From Hafnia alvei (GTDB lineage Bacteria; Pseudomonadota; Gammaproteobacteria; Enterobacterales; Enterobacteriaceae), in the NCBI RefSeq assembly GCF_034424155.1, contig NZ_CP139992.1, positions 3,488,012 through 3,552,011 of the forward strand: a DNA stretch of 64,000 nucleotides. The letters run 5' to 3'. The position numbers and the translations under genes were made by a program. Positions 1-7,809 of the stretch are shown here, piece by piece. A model generated the notes under the pieces. That model was given only the letters and a program-made list of their open reading frames with translations, searched no databases and was not told the DNA's origin. Every line of letters begins with the position of its first letter. The stretch's first letter is position 1.

Positions 1-825
1 GGTGAAGGTGCCGGTACGCTTATCAGCAGCCGTCCATTTATCTCTGAAAACGCGCATGTGGTGCCAATGATAACCGGGGCGACGATACTCTGCTTCTCGT
101 TCTTGGGCTTTGACGGTATCAGTTCATTGTCCGAAGAAACGCCAGATGCAGGGCGCGTTATCCCGAAAGCGATTTTCCTGACCGCGCTGATTGGCGGTGT
201 GATCTTTATCGTGGTGTCGTACTTCTTGCAGTTGTACTTCCCAGATATTTCACGCTTCGCTAATCCAGATGCATCACAGCCAGAAATCATGCTGTTTGTC
301 GCAGGCAAGTTCTTCCAGTCCATCATTCTGGTGTTCTCCTGCGTCACCGTGCTGGCTTCAGGTATGGCTGCACACGCCGGTGTTTCTCGCCTGATGTACG
401 TTATGGGCCGCGATGGCGTGTTCCCTGAGCGTCTGTTCGGATACATTCATCCGAAATGGCGTACCCCAGCATTCAACGTGCTGTTGGTCGGTTGCATTGC
501 CTTGTCAGCAGTATCGTTTGATCTGGTGACGGCTACGGCGCTGATTAACTTTGGTGCTCTGGTGGCGTTTACTTTCGTGAACCTGTCAGTTATCTCTCAG
601 TTCTACATTCGTGAAAAACGTAATCGTACGCTGAAAGACAACATCAACTATCTGCTGCTGCCGGTATTAGGTGCCACAACCGTTGGTGTACTGTGGGTGA
701 ACTTGGAAGAGAGCTCTATGACGTTAGGCCTGATTTGGGGCGCTATCGGTCTAGGTTACTTAACCTTCCTGACTCGCCGCTTCCGTCAGCCGCCCCCGCA
801 GTATGACGCTGAAATCGCTCAGTAA
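1..825 (+). CDS. puuP: Putrescine importer PuuP, 3' part
   Basis: Inner-membrane APC-family permease that imports putrescine for the Puu degradation pathway. The reading frame is open from the first base, so the N-terminal third lies outside the window; the visible part ends at TAA 823-825. It contains [15 protein letters not shown] and a conserved [20 protein letters not shown] stretch that I recognise from E. coli PuuP, followed by the hydrophobic C-terminal helices. An IS200-type element lies directly behind it, between the gene and its presumed terminator at 1471. Related APC permeases are the alternative, but the match is close along the whole length. Confidence 0.85.
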   Translation, partial: GEGAGTLISSRPFISENAHVVPMITGATILCFSFLGFDGISSLSEETPDAGRVIPKAIFLTALIGGVIFIVVSYFLQLYFPDISRFANPDASQPEIMLFVAGKFFQSIILVFSCVTVLASGMAAHAGVSRLMYVMGRDGVFPERLFGYIHPKWRTPAFNVLLVGCIALSAVSFDLVTATALINFGALVAFTFVNLSVISQFYIREKRNRTLKDNINYLLLPVLGATTVGVLWVNLEESSMTLGLIWGAIGLGYLTFLTRRFRQPPPQYDAEIAQ

Positions 826-849
826 AAACTCAACCTGATAAGTAAAAAT

Positions 850-1451
850 CCACCTCTTGAAGAGGTGGCTTTAAATGGGGCCCCCTAAAAGGGGGCCTTG
901 TTCGTTTTAATCCTGTAATAACGCCATTTGCTGTTCGTATTCTTGGTCTTTCTTATCCTGATGCCTCACGTAGCGCCTGATAATTTCTTCGTTCACTCCA
1001 ACTGTGTCGGCAAAATATCCCCTCGCCCAAAAATGATTACCCCACAGCTTCTTTCGTATATGCGGAAACTTGTTGTAGAGACGAATAGCTGTGCGCCCTT
1101 TCAGGACGCCCATCAGCGTTGAGATCGAGAGTTTCGGTGGGATCATCACGACAAGATGAACATGGTCTGGCTGAACATTCAGTTCAAGTACCTCACAATC
1201 TTTCATATTGCAAAGTATATAAACTGAGCGATAAAGCTCTTTACCTACCGCCCCTGCTAAAACCTTGTAGCGATACTTTGGCGTCCACACCAAGTGATAT
1301 TTGCAACGCCAGAATACATGTGCTGAACTTCTATAACTGCTCATGTCAGTGATTTCCTTCTTACTTGTGGTGAGTAAGCTGGAATTTTCTGGCATGGGCT
1401 TCCTTCAGGCTATAGCCTCACAGGGACAATCACCACCTCCCGAGGAGGTGG
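850..1451 (-). mobile_element. IS200-type insertion element
   Basis: A Y1-transposase gene is framed by stem-loops: CCACCTCT/AGAGGTGG at 850-868 and a GGGGCCCCC hairpin at 877-897 on one side, CCACCTCC/GGAGGTGG at 1433-1451 on the other. Subterminal hairpins instead of inverted repeats are typical of IS200/IS605 elements. The true ends probably lie a few bases outside the hairpins; the boundaries given are approximate. It sits between puuP and a bidirectional terminator. Confidence 0.8.
907..1344 (-). CDS. tnpA: IS200-family Y1 transposase TnpA
   Basis: Single-strand transposase of the HUH/Y1 class, 145 residues, the usual length for IS200. The HUH motif is DHVHLVV and the probable catalytic tyrosine is in IIRRYVRHQ near the C-terminus. 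The frame stays open upstream to 1395, but ATG at 1344 (protein starting MSSYRSS) has AAGGAAA just upstream and matches the known family start. It appears intact. No tnpB or IscB partner is present, as expected for IS200 proper. Confidence 0.93.
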   Translation of the reverse strand: MSSYRSSAHVFWRCKYHLVWTPKYRYKVLAGAVGKELYRSVYILCNMKDCEVLELNVQPDHVHLVVMIPPKLSISTLMGVLKGRTAIRLYNKFPHIRKKLWGNHFWARGYFADTVGVNEEIIRRYVRHQDKKDQEYEQQMALLQD

Positions 1452-1470
1452 TTTAAAGCTGACAACTAAA

Positions 1471-1497
1471 AAGCCCGTTCACTGAACGGGCTTTTTT
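1471..1497. terminator. Bidirectional intrinsic terminator
   Basis: Stem AAGCCCGTTC/GAACGGGCTT followed by a T run on the + strand and preceded by an A run. It lies between rightward puuP (now separated from it by the IS) and the leftward acetyltransferase gene at 1526-1996, so it can serve both. Confidence 0.85.
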
Positions 1498-1525
1498 ATA
1501 TCTCTCTGCCAACGAGTAAATACTC

Positions 1526-1996
1526 CTACAGACGCTTACTCATGCGCGCATTTTCAAGCTGCTGTCCGCCCACCTCAACGTTTTGGCGATAAACCATCTC
1601 AAAACCATAGCGCGTAAAGAAAGGCTGAGCCGTCAGACTGACATAGGCATAAATTTCAGGAAGATTGCGCGTCTGTGCTCGTTGTAGGATTTCATCCATC
1701 ATCACTCGAGCGATGCCCTGATGCGCAAATGCAGCCGCCACATAGAAATGATCGATTAACCCATCTGGCTGCAAATCGAAATATCCAGCGATCTCACCGT
1801 CGACTAAGGTTACGGTTGGTTGGATACGTTCGAGCACCTGTAGCCAATATTTAGGATCCGCGCTAGCCTGAATCCATGCCGTACGCTGAGCGAGGTTATA
1901 TTCACCCACGGTGAGTTGAGAAACCGCAGACTCATACACTAGCCGCAAAGAAAGCGCATCAGAATGATCAAACAGGCGAAATTGAATCTGCGGCAT
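1526..1996 (-). CDS. GNAT-family N-acetyltransferase
   Basis: A 156-residue single-domain GNAT protein. Acetyl-CoA binding motif A is visible as FVAAAFAHQGIARVMMDE-like sequence (VAAAFAHQGIARVMM), and the C-terminal beta-bulge end is ARPFFTRYGF-like (AQPFFTRYGFE). It resembles the YafP type. The substrate is unknown. It begins 4 bases after the end of the upstream molybdate-binding gene (2001-2429), so the two are probably co-transcribed leftwards and end at the terminator at 1471-1497. Confidence 0.8.
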   Translation of the reverse strand: MPQIQFRLFDHSDALSLRLVYESAVSQLTVGEYNLAQRTAWIQASADPKYWLQVLERIQPTVTLVDGEIAGYFDLQPDGLIDHFYVAAAFAHQGIARVMMDEILQRAQTRNLPEIYAYVSLTAQPFFTRYGFEMVYRQNVEVGGQQLENARMSKRL

Positions 1997-2000
1997 TAGA

Positions 2001-2429
2001 CTAGGCCTTGGTAGCCAGTATAACGCTGGAGGCTTTAATCAATGCAATTACGCGACTGCCAGCGCTTAGCGCCATTTCCTCTGCGCTTTCGTTGGTAATA
2101 ACGGAAGTCAATTCAATGCCCTGATCGGTTTTCACATGCACCGTTGAGTTCACCGCACCTTTAAGAAAAGCACTCACTTCACCGGCGAATTGGTTGCGAG
2201 CAGAAAATACTAAACCACAATCTTCTGAAGCTAAAATAACCCAAGGTGCTTTGATTAACGCGACGGCTTCTTTGCCTTTAGTTAGGCCCATAGCTTGTTT
2301 GCTCGCATGAGTAACAACCGCTACGATTTTCGCGCCACCGTTTAAGGTCAATTCAACCTCGTCATTAACGGCTCCATCCGCGACTGCTGAAATGACGCCA
2401 CTTAATTGGTTGCGTGCTGAAACAGACAT
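2001..2429 (-). CDS. Tandem Mop-domain molybdate-binding protein (ModG-like)
   Basis: Cytoplasmic molybdate/tungstate-binding storage or homeostasis protein. Two Mop (TOBE) repeats are visible, each beginning SARNQL/F-G-V-SA (about residues 3-70 and 74-142) and each ending with VIL-A. The di-Mop layout and 142-residue length match ModG of Azotobacter. The start has a clear GGAGA ribosome-binding site. It is not linked here to modABC. A downstream GNAT gene follows after 4 bases. Confidence 0.85.
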   Translation of the reverse strand: MSVSARNQLSGVISAVADGAVNDEVELTLNGGAKIVAVVTHASKQAMGLTKGKEAVALIKAPWVILASEDCGLVFSARNQFAGEVSAFLKGAVNSTVHVKTDQGIELTSVITNESAEEMALSAGSRVIALIKASSVILATKA

Positions 2430-2609
2430 TTTGCTCTCCTTGATTAAACAAACTGCATTGAAGACATAATGGTTTAGACTCTATAAATTACGTAACATCA
2501 AGGAGCTAGGTCATGAGTTCACATTGATGTTGCTTGAAATAAACGAATCTACATCAGTCTTTAATACTAACAGAAGTTAATCGTAACAACAGAGACCAAC
2601 CCGATCTAT

Positions 2610-2936
2610 TCAGCCTGTCGCTTCAGCACCGAAGAAAACTTCGTCTGCGCGGCGTAAGCGTTCATAGCCGGAATAATAATATTCCTGTAAACCCCGATCT
2701 TCACTGCCGTGGAAAAAATCAGCAATAGCATCCCGCTCCAGCCCATAGTCACGCGCTAGCTCACCCGCTCGGCAAGCAGCCATGTAACGGTTATCCACCC
2801 GCTTGCCAAAGCTGTGCGCAAATCCACAAACAAAACCACGCCGATAATCGAAGCAGTGCTGGCTCATCTCATTGGCCGATTTAGGTTCATAAGCCCTTAC
2901 TCCATCCATCACACCTTCGCCAAAATGATTTTTCAC
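2610..2936 (-). CDS. DUF2623 protein, YghW-like
   Basis: Small cytoplasmic protein of unknown function similar to E. coli YghW: KNHFGEGVMDG, a central DYRRGFVCGFAHS, and GELARDYGLERDAI near residues 55-70. The frame is open to GTG 2948, but GTG at 2936 has a strong GGAGG five bases upstream and gives the family N-terminus (KNHFG after the start), so I place the start there (108 residues). Nothing in the context hints at a function. Confidence 0.75.
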   Translation of the reverse strand: MKNHFGEGVMDGVRAYEPKSANEMSQHCFDYRRGFVCGFAHSFGKRVDNRYMAACRAGELARDYGLERDAIADFFHGSEDRGLQEYYYSGYERLRRADEVFFGAEATG

Positions 2937-3003
2937 ATCATCCTCCACGACTCTTTCACCATGAGAGATAACCTCAATAAATTGCTATTATTGAGCAAAT
3001 AGC

Positions 3004-3033
3004 AATCGTTATATAAATTATTATACAACGATT
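3004..3033. promoter_or_regulatory. AT-rich imperfect palindrome (possible operator)
   Basis: Arms AATCGTT (3004-3010) and AACGATT (3027-3033) with partial symmetry (TATA) inside. It lies between the divergent DUF2623 gene and the zinc-ribbon gene at 3235. No known consensus fits. Confidence 0.3.
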
Positions 3034-3234
3034 ATATAAATAAAAGGTATACCCTTCGCGAGGTAGGCTAAAGACAAGTCTGAGAATCAAATGGGGAGTA
3101 ATTCAAGTGTATGACGATCATCGTTCAACCGAGTATAATCACGCGCTTGATTCGAGAACCGCATCATAACGCTATTCTGTAATCACAATATTCTGTTATT
3201 ACTCAATTTTGTCACGACTATATAGGGGAAGAAA

Positions 3235-3438
3235 ATGGCTGATGAGTTTGACAACGCCAGTGCACTGGAAGAATTAGAGCGTGACCTCGCTCTTGCGAAC
3301 CGCCAAAAGACACAAATGCCATTTACTGGTATGTGCTATAACTGCCACGAAAAAATTGAAAGTGGCAACTTTTGTGACAAAGACTGCTGTGAAGACTGGC
3401 AGAAAGCGCAATGGGCTAAGTCACAACGCCAGCGTTAA
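3235..3438 (+). CDS. Small Cys4 zinc-ribbon protein
   Basis: A 67-residue soluble protein. An acidic helical N-terminus (about residues 1-28) is followed by a CYNC-(x10)-CDKDCC knuckle at about residues 36-54, which should bind one zinc through four cysteines. The C-terminus is basic (AKSQRQR). The architecture is DksA/TraR-like in the zinc part only, and I do not recognise a named family member. GGGGAAGAAA precedes the ATG. It could be an RNA-polymerase- or nucleic-acid-binding accessory, but that is a guess. Confidence 0.75.
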   Translation: MADEFDNASALEELERDLALANRQKTQMPFTGMCYNCHEKIESGNFCDKDCCEDWQKAQWAKSQRQR

Positions 3439-3500
3439 TATTTTGCTTTAATATCAAAAATATAACGTACAATTTTACTAAACTAACGGGAAGGTCAGAG

Positions 3501-3926
3501 ATGTCATCAACGCCAGCCGAAGTGTGTTATCACGTCAATAAGGCGATCACTGTTGAACAGTTTTCACAATTGTTGTCAGAAACAACACTGGGCCCACGAC
3601 GCCCGTTAGATAACCCAGAATGTTTGGCAGGGATGTTAGAACATTCAGATATCTTAGTCACTGCATGGGCTGGTGAGCGCCTGATTGGCATCGCTCGTTC
3701 AGTGACAGATTTCAACTACTGCTGCTACTTATCCGATCTCGCGGTATCAGAGTCGATTCAAAAGAGCGGCGTAGGTAAAGCATTAATACAGATGACGTGT
3801 CGCCAGCTTAAACCTAGCTGCAAAGTTATTCTGCTGGCAGCACCACTCGCACAGGAATATTACCCACGTTTGGGTTTTGATCAACATCCAAGTGCCTGGA
3901 CCTGTACGGCCGAAAGTCTCATCTAA
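3501..3926 (+). CDS. GNAT-family N-acetyltransferase
   Basis: A 141-residue GNAT protein with motif A LAVSESIQKSGVGKALIQ at about residues 80-98 and the C-terminal YYPRLGFDQHP. It follows the zinc-ribbon gene after 62 bases and its start is preceded by GGGAAGG. Substrate unknown. The 3' side is closed by a long inverted repeat at 3944-3998. Confidence 0.8.
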   Translation: MSSTPAEVCYHVNKAITVEQFSQLLSETTLGPRRPLDNPECLAGMLEHSDILVTAWAGERLIGIARSVTDFNYCCYLSDLAVSESIQKSGVGKALIQMTCRQLKPSCKVILLAAPLAQEYYPRLGFDQHPSAWTCTAESLI

Positions 3927-3943
3927 TTTCCCGCCAAATCCTA

Positions 3944-3998
3944 TTTCAATCACAAATTCATTATAAACATCTGCTCTGTGAATGATTTGTGATTGAAA
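3944..3998. repeat. 18-bp inverted repeat
   Basis: Left arm 3944-3962 (TTTCAATCACAAATTCATT) and right arm 3981-3998 pair over 18 bases with one bulged T around an 18-base loop. It lies between the acetyltransferase stop and the nqrE-like start. There is no T tract, so it is a weak candidate terminator. It may equally be a small palindromic repeat unit. Confidence 0.6.
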
Positions 3999-4081
3999 AC
4001 TGATCGCGCTCAATACTCGGTTTTTCCTGATTGTTAATCTATTATTTCGGATTTTTAATTGATTGACGCTTATGGAAAAGC

Positions 4082-4684
4082 ATGATGCTTGAGCAATACC
4101 TGAATATTTTTTTTCGCGCTGTTTTTGTCGAAAACATGGCTCTAAATTTCTTTTTAGGCATGTGTACGTTTTTGGCTGTTTCAAAAAAAATCGAAACGGC
4201 ATTTGGGCTTGGCCTCACCGTCACCGTATTATTAGCCGTTGCTACACCGCTAAATAATCTCATCTATAACTATCTACTCAAAGACGGCGCTTTAATTGAA
4301 GGCCTTGATTTAAGCTTCCTCGACTTTATTACCTTTATCGGCGTTCTTGCCGCACTGGTGCAAATATTAGAAATGATATTGGATCGTTTCTTACCTGCGC
4401 TACACCACTCGCTGGGTATGTTTCTACCGCTTTTAACCATTCACTGCGCAATTTTTGGCGCAACCATATTTATGGTTCAGCGTGAATATAACTTCACCGA
4501 ATCATTTGTATATGGCACCGGGTGTGGGCTTGGTTGGCTACTTGCGATTGTCGCGATGGCAGGTCTACGAGAAAAAATGAAGTACTCAAATATCCCCGAA
4601 GGGATGCGCGGATTAGGCGCAGTGTTTTGCACTGCTGGCTTGATGTCACTGGGATTTATGTCTTTTGCCGGTATCAATCTTTAA
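4082..4684 (+). CDS. Orphan NqrE-like membrane protein
   Basis: Six-helix membrane protein of the RnfA/RnfE/NqrD/NqrE family, much closer to NqrE (Na+-translocating NADH:quinone oxidoreductase subunit E) than to Rsx[23 protein letters not shown]-type N-terminus, [36 protein letters not shown]. Both half-ligand cysteines for the membrane [2Fe-2S] site are present (Cys28 in GMCTF and the Cys in LTIHCAIFG). No nqrABCDF gene is nearby. A second ATG at 4085 (199 residues) fits the usual NqrE start equally well. Function alone is unknown. Confidence 0.75.
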   Translation: MMLEQYLNIFFRAVFVENMALNFFLGMCTFLAVSKKIETAFGLGLTVTVLLAVATPLNNLIYNYLLKDGALIEGLDLSFLDFITFIGVLAALVQILEMILDRFLPALHHSLGMFLPLLTIHCAIFGATIFMVQREYNFTESFVYGTGCGLGWLLAIVAMAGLREKMKYSNIPEGMRGLGAVFCTAGLMSLGFMSFAGINL

Positions 4685-4771
4685 GCTATCTGGAAACTCA
4701 ATTAGCCATAAGTGCGAAATGACACATCAATTGTACAGGAATGCGTCATTTGTATGACTTATAGAGCATAA

Positions 4772-4812
4772 TGTGAGCAGCATCACAATGAAACACCGTT
4801 TTGAAGTATAAA
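4772..4812 (+). promoter_or_regulatory. CRP site and -10 box, class II geometry
   Basis: TGTGA-N6-TCACA at 4772-4787 matches the CRP consensus core perfectly. TATAAA at 4807-4812 is a good -10 box. A start near 4820 places the CRP centre (4779.5) close to -41.5, the class II position. The promoter points at the 43-residue membrane peptide at 4850. Confidence 0.75.
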
Positions 4813-4849
4813 AAGGATCTATACCGATTCATATTTCAAGGCAAAGCTC

Positions 4850-4981
4850 ATGACTACAACTGTAAAAAATTATATCTCAGACAATAAATCAACTATCGAC
4901 ACTCTTGTCCTACGCTTTTGCTGGGGCGTAGCAGCGCTCGGTGTTGTCGCCTGTGTGTTGCTAACCAAAATGTATTGGTAA
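4850..4981 (+). CDS. 43-residue single-pass membrane peptide
   Basis: ATG 4850 to TAA 4981 encodes a peptide with a polar N-terminus (MTTTVKNYISDNKS) and one hydrophobic segment at about residues 23-39 (CWGVAALGVVACVLL) ending TKMYW. AAGG lies eight bases upstream of the ATG. It has its own CRP-type promoter and a strong terminator 27 bases after the stop, so it looks like a complete monocistronic small-protein gene. I do not recognise a named homologue. Carbon-regulated small membrane proteins often modulate transporters; that role here is inference only. Confidence 0.65.
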   Translation: MTTTVKNYISDNKSTIDTLVLRFCWGVAALGVVACVLLTKMYW

Positions 4982-5008
4982 ATGAATTCCTAGATTTTAC
5001 TCTTAGCC

Positions 5009-5038
5009 AAAAAAATCCCCAACTGAGGGGATTTTTTT
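5009..5038. terminator. Bidirectional intrinsic terminator
   Basis: AAAAAATCCCC-AACTGA-GGGGATTTTTTT. It ends the small membrane peptide gene on the + strand and yjjG on the - strand. Confidence 0.9.
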
Positions 5039-5044
5039 GCTGCA

Positions 5045-5719
5045 TTAAGCTAACAATATTTTCTGTAGCTCGTTTAACGAGCTTACTTGATAGCTTGGCG
5101 AAATACCGTCCGGCAAAGCTGCACCGGTCGTATTCAGCCAGCAGGTATCAATGCCTGCATTGATACCGCCCAAGATATCTGAGTGAGGGTTATCACCCAC
5201 CATCAAAATTCGTTCTTTTGGCGGATAATTCATCTGTGAGAACGCATATTCAAAGATCCCAACGTCTGGCTTCGCAATCCCCACTTGCTCAGAGATCACC
5301 AGTGTAGAGAATGCATCCTTCATCCCAGTTCGCTCTAAGCGCACCGTTTGCAGTTGGGTAAAACCATTAGTAATAATCCCCATATTGGCCTTACCGCTCA
5401 GCGCATTCACTAGCTCTCTGGCACCTGGCAATACATCACAGATATCAGCCATCGCCTGTAAAAATGCGTTATTGATTTGGCATGCTGTTACGCCTAAGCG
5501 CTGAGCCCAAAGCTCGAAACGCGTGATCTGTAGCTGTTGTGCGTTAATACGGCCATCTTGATAATCCACCCACAGTGGCTGATTAACCGCCTGATACTCT
5601 GCATAATCCTGATCGGTAAAATCAACGTTAAAACGAGAGAACATCAGCTTTAAACCTTGAAAAGCATCAAACCGGAACAACGTCTCATCAGCATCAAAAA
5701 GAACCCAACTGTATTTCAT
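5045..5719 (-). CDS. yjjG: HAD-family nucleotidase YjjG
   Basis: House-cleaning pyrimidine 5'-nucleotidase (dUMP, dTMP and non-canonical pyrimidine monophosphates) of the HAD superfamily. HAD motif I is LFDADETLF near residue 8, motif II is IITNGF, motif III lysine is in GIAKPD, and motif IV is MVGDNPHSDILGG. The frame opens at 5740, but ATG 5719 (MKYSWVLFD) has GAGAGG at proper spacing and matches the E. coli start; 224 residues. Closely similar to E. coli YjjG throughout. Confidence 0.9.
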   Translation of the reverse strand: MKYSWVLFDADETLFRFDAFQGLKLMFSRFNVDFTDQDYAEYQAVNQPLWVDYQDGRINAQQLQITRFELWAQRLGVTACQINNAFLQAMADICDVLPGARELVNALSGKANMGIITNGFTQLQTVRLERTGMKDAFSTLVISEQVGIAKPDVGIFEYAFSQMNYPPKERILMVGDNPHSDILGGINAGIDTCWLNTTGAALPDGISPSYQVSSLNELQKILLA

Positions 5720-5802
5720 GGTACTCGCCTCTCTCGTCATTTTTCTTTTCGCTCACTAAACACTGAAAATATCAGGCTTAAAATTCGGGGCTTAGAATAG
5801 CG

Positions 5803-5842
5803 TAAACCCCGAACATTCGCTTAATAAATGGTTCGGGGTTTA
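5803..5842 (-). terminator. Hairpin after lpxP
   Basis: Twelve-base stem TAAACCCCGAAC/GTTCGGGGTTTA with a 16-base loop, between the lpxP stop and the yjjG start. The T tract is poor, so termination strength is uncertain. Confidence 0.55.
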
Positions 5843-5871
5843 GTGTTTAATTAAACTAATTTATGGGTTAA

Positions 5872-6792
5872 TTAGGCGTAGAGAGAAGTATCTCCAACAG
5901 GCCGTGTTTTAAATCGGCGATGCAGCCATAAATATTGTTCTGGCGCGCGCAAAATTTCTTTCTCAATCACGCTATTAATAAATTCAGCGGCTGCTTGTTC
6001 ATTATCGTAAGGATAATCTTTCAGACCGGGCTGAATAATAAGGTGATAGCCGCTACCATCTGGCTTACGGATCAACACCGTTGTCAGCAGAATAGGCTTA
6101 GCGAGTTTAGCGATAGTAAAGGTGCCGTTTGTGGTTGCCGCTTTTTTGACAGCGAAGAATGGAGCAAACGAACTTCCCTTCGGTCCGAAATCTTGGTCTG
6201 GAGCAAACCACACAGCCTCACCGGCTTTAAGGGCATGAACCATACCGCGCAGGTTACGACGATCAATCATCGCTTTATTAGAGCGAGAACGCCCGCGGGT
6301 TTGAACATACTCCATCACTTTATTGTTGTGCTTGCGGTACATCGCCATCATAGGACGACACAGCCCCATCACGCGCCCGCCCAGCTCCAGCGACATAAAG
6401 TGCACGCCAATCACCATCACGCCGCGGTTTTCCGCTAGGGCCGCATTGAGGTTCTCAATCCCGCTCACATCAAACCACTTCTTGATACGCGCATCAGACC
6501 AAAACCATGCCATACCGGTTTCTAACAGCCCGATACCTAAAGACGTAAAATTATCCGTTACGCGAGCATCTAGCTCTTCAGGTGACAAATCAGGGAAGCA
6601 CAGCTCGAGGTTACGTCGTGCAATTGTGACACGGCGTTTCAGGAAACGTTTGGAGATACGGCCCATCGCTCCGCCAAGACGGCGAATGACAGGGTAAGGT
6701 AATTGGACCAATAAATATAACAAGCCTAAACCGAACCACAGCGACCAATGGCGCGGGTGCAGTAAGCTTGTTGAAAAACCTGAGTGTTTCAC
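5872..6792 (-). CDS. lpxP: Palmitoleoyl acyltransferase LpxP (lipid A)
   Basis: Inner-membrane late acyltransferase of lipid A synthesis. In E. coli LpxP replaces LpxL in the cold and adds palmitoleate to Kdo2-lipid IVA. One N-terminal hydrophobic segment (WFGLGLLYLLVQLPYPV), the HX4E catalytic motif in VHFMSLELGG, and the LpxP-type ending LWLHRRFKTRPVG-SLY are visible. GTG at 6792 with AAGAAGG upstream gives exactly 306 residues, the E. coli LpxP length; the ATG at 6816 would add eight residues and lacks a better site. A cold-shock gene lies just upstream on the same strand. Confidence 0.88.
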   Translation of the reverse strand: MKHSGFSTSLLHPRHWSLWFGLGLLYLLVQLPYPVIRRLGGAMGRISKRFLKRRVTIARRNLELCFPDLSPEELDARVTDNFTSLGIGLLETGMAWFWSDARIKKWFDVSGIENLNAALAENRGVMVIGVHFMSLELGGRVMGLCRPMMAMYRKHNNKVMEYVQTRGRSRSNKAMIDRRNLRGMVHALKAGEAVWFAPDQDFGPKGSSFAPFFAVKKAATTNGTFTIAKLAKPILLTTVLIRKPDGSGYHLIIQPGLKDYPYDNEQAAAEFINSVIEKEILRAPEQYLWLHRRFKTRPVGDTSLYA

Positions 6793-7023
6793 AATAGACC
6801 TTCTTTCTTTATACATAGCAGTTTGCGTATCGCATAAAGAAGAATTTATCTATAGCGGTACATATAGTCTTTGACTCACTGCGTTTGATTAAGTTGCAGC
6901 AAAAATAAAACTTAATGAATTTTATTTTATTCGCACAGCAGATTTATCTTATCTGTCTTAATTTTCAGAATGATACTAGATTTACAAATATTAACGTTGA
7001 GAATACATAACCAGACAAAATAA

Positions 7024-7051
7024 AACGGGCCCTGAATAAACAGGACCCGTT
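7024..7051 (-). terminator. Hairpin after cold-shock gene
   Basis: AACGGGCCCTG-AATAAA-CAGGACCCGTT with one mismatch, downstream of the leftward cold-shock gene. The rest of 6793-7127 is AT-rich with no gene recognised and should hold the lpxP promoter. Confidence 0.65.
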
Positions 7052-7127
7052 CTAATTAAATGATTACCGGTTTAGCAATTTATGGTTGCCCAAAATCGCA
7101 AACTCTGGTGGTCACTTAAAAGCAATA

Positions 7128-7340
7128 TTACAGAGCTACAACGTTAGCTGCTGAAGGACCTTTCTGGCCGTTTTCAACAGTGAACTCAACACGCTGGCCT
7201 TCGTCCAGAGTTTTGAATGCGGTGCTCTGGATTGCAGAGAAGTGAACGAAGATGTCTTTGCTGCCGTTGTCTGGAGTGATGAAGCCGAAACCTTTACCAG
7301 CGTCAAACCATTTTACTAAGCCAGTCATTTTATCAGACAT
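7128..7340 (-). CDS. CspA-family cold-shock protein
   Basis: A 70-residue OB-fold RNA chaperone that melts mRNA secondary structure. RNP1 (KGFGFITP) and RNP2 (DIFVHFS) are intact. The sequence is nearest to the CspA/CspC/CspE group, but I cannot assign the paralogue. The upstream region to about 7600 is gene-free and would allow a long 5' leader as in cold-inducible csp genes, although I could not identify a convincing cold box. Confidence 0.92.
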   Translation of the reverse strand: MSDKMTGLVKWFDAGKGFGFITPDNGSKDIFVHFSAIQSTAFKTLDEGQRVEFTVENGQKGPSAANVVAL

Positions 7341-7746
7341 GATATTTCCTAATATATTTAAAGTAGAGTCGCCGCTCTCGGGCGAAAAAGGTCTGTTCTA
7401 TCAGAGGACGTACGGGAGCACTAAAGAAGGAAATTCATGAGCGAAGTGATACACATCGCTAAACAAAGAACTGCTTTACTAAAATGTCTTTCATACTGGT
7501 TCTGCATTACAAACCGAGAGCATTAACTCATGTTTGGTAGTTTTACGCAAGCACTATCACGAGACAATCTCGAGAATTTTCTCAAAAGAGAAAAAAGACA
7601 ATAAAATCAAAGAAACAAAACCGCGTTTTTTTATTGAAAAATAATCATAACAATAGAAATAATTTCTGATGTGAGCATGTAGCAAAAAACAATCTGCTCT
7701 ATTACGTAATCATCCTCAATCGCGATTAGGTGTCTCTAACAAGCAA
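7341..7746. other. Gene-free stretch upstream of csp gene
   Basis: No open frame with a credible start or family match. It should contain the csp promoter and 5' untranslated leader, read leftwards. AT-rich in its right half. Confidence 0.5.
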
Positions 7747-7775
7747 AATGCATGCTGAGATCTTCAGCATGCATT
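7747..7775 (-). terminator. Perfect 12-bp stem-loop
   Basis: AATGCATGCTGA/TCAGCATGCATT around the loop GATCT, followed on the - strand by TTGCTTG. It lies 34 bases after the stop of the membrane protein gene at 7810-8460. Confidence 0.7.
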
Positions 7776-7809
7776 CATTAGGTGACTTATTTTAAGAGCA
7801 TAAATAGCT

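Noticed and set aside
4082-4684. Assignment as RsxA/RnfA
   Set aside because: The KDGALIEG insertion and KMKYSNIP segment are NqrE features, and no rsx genes adjoin.
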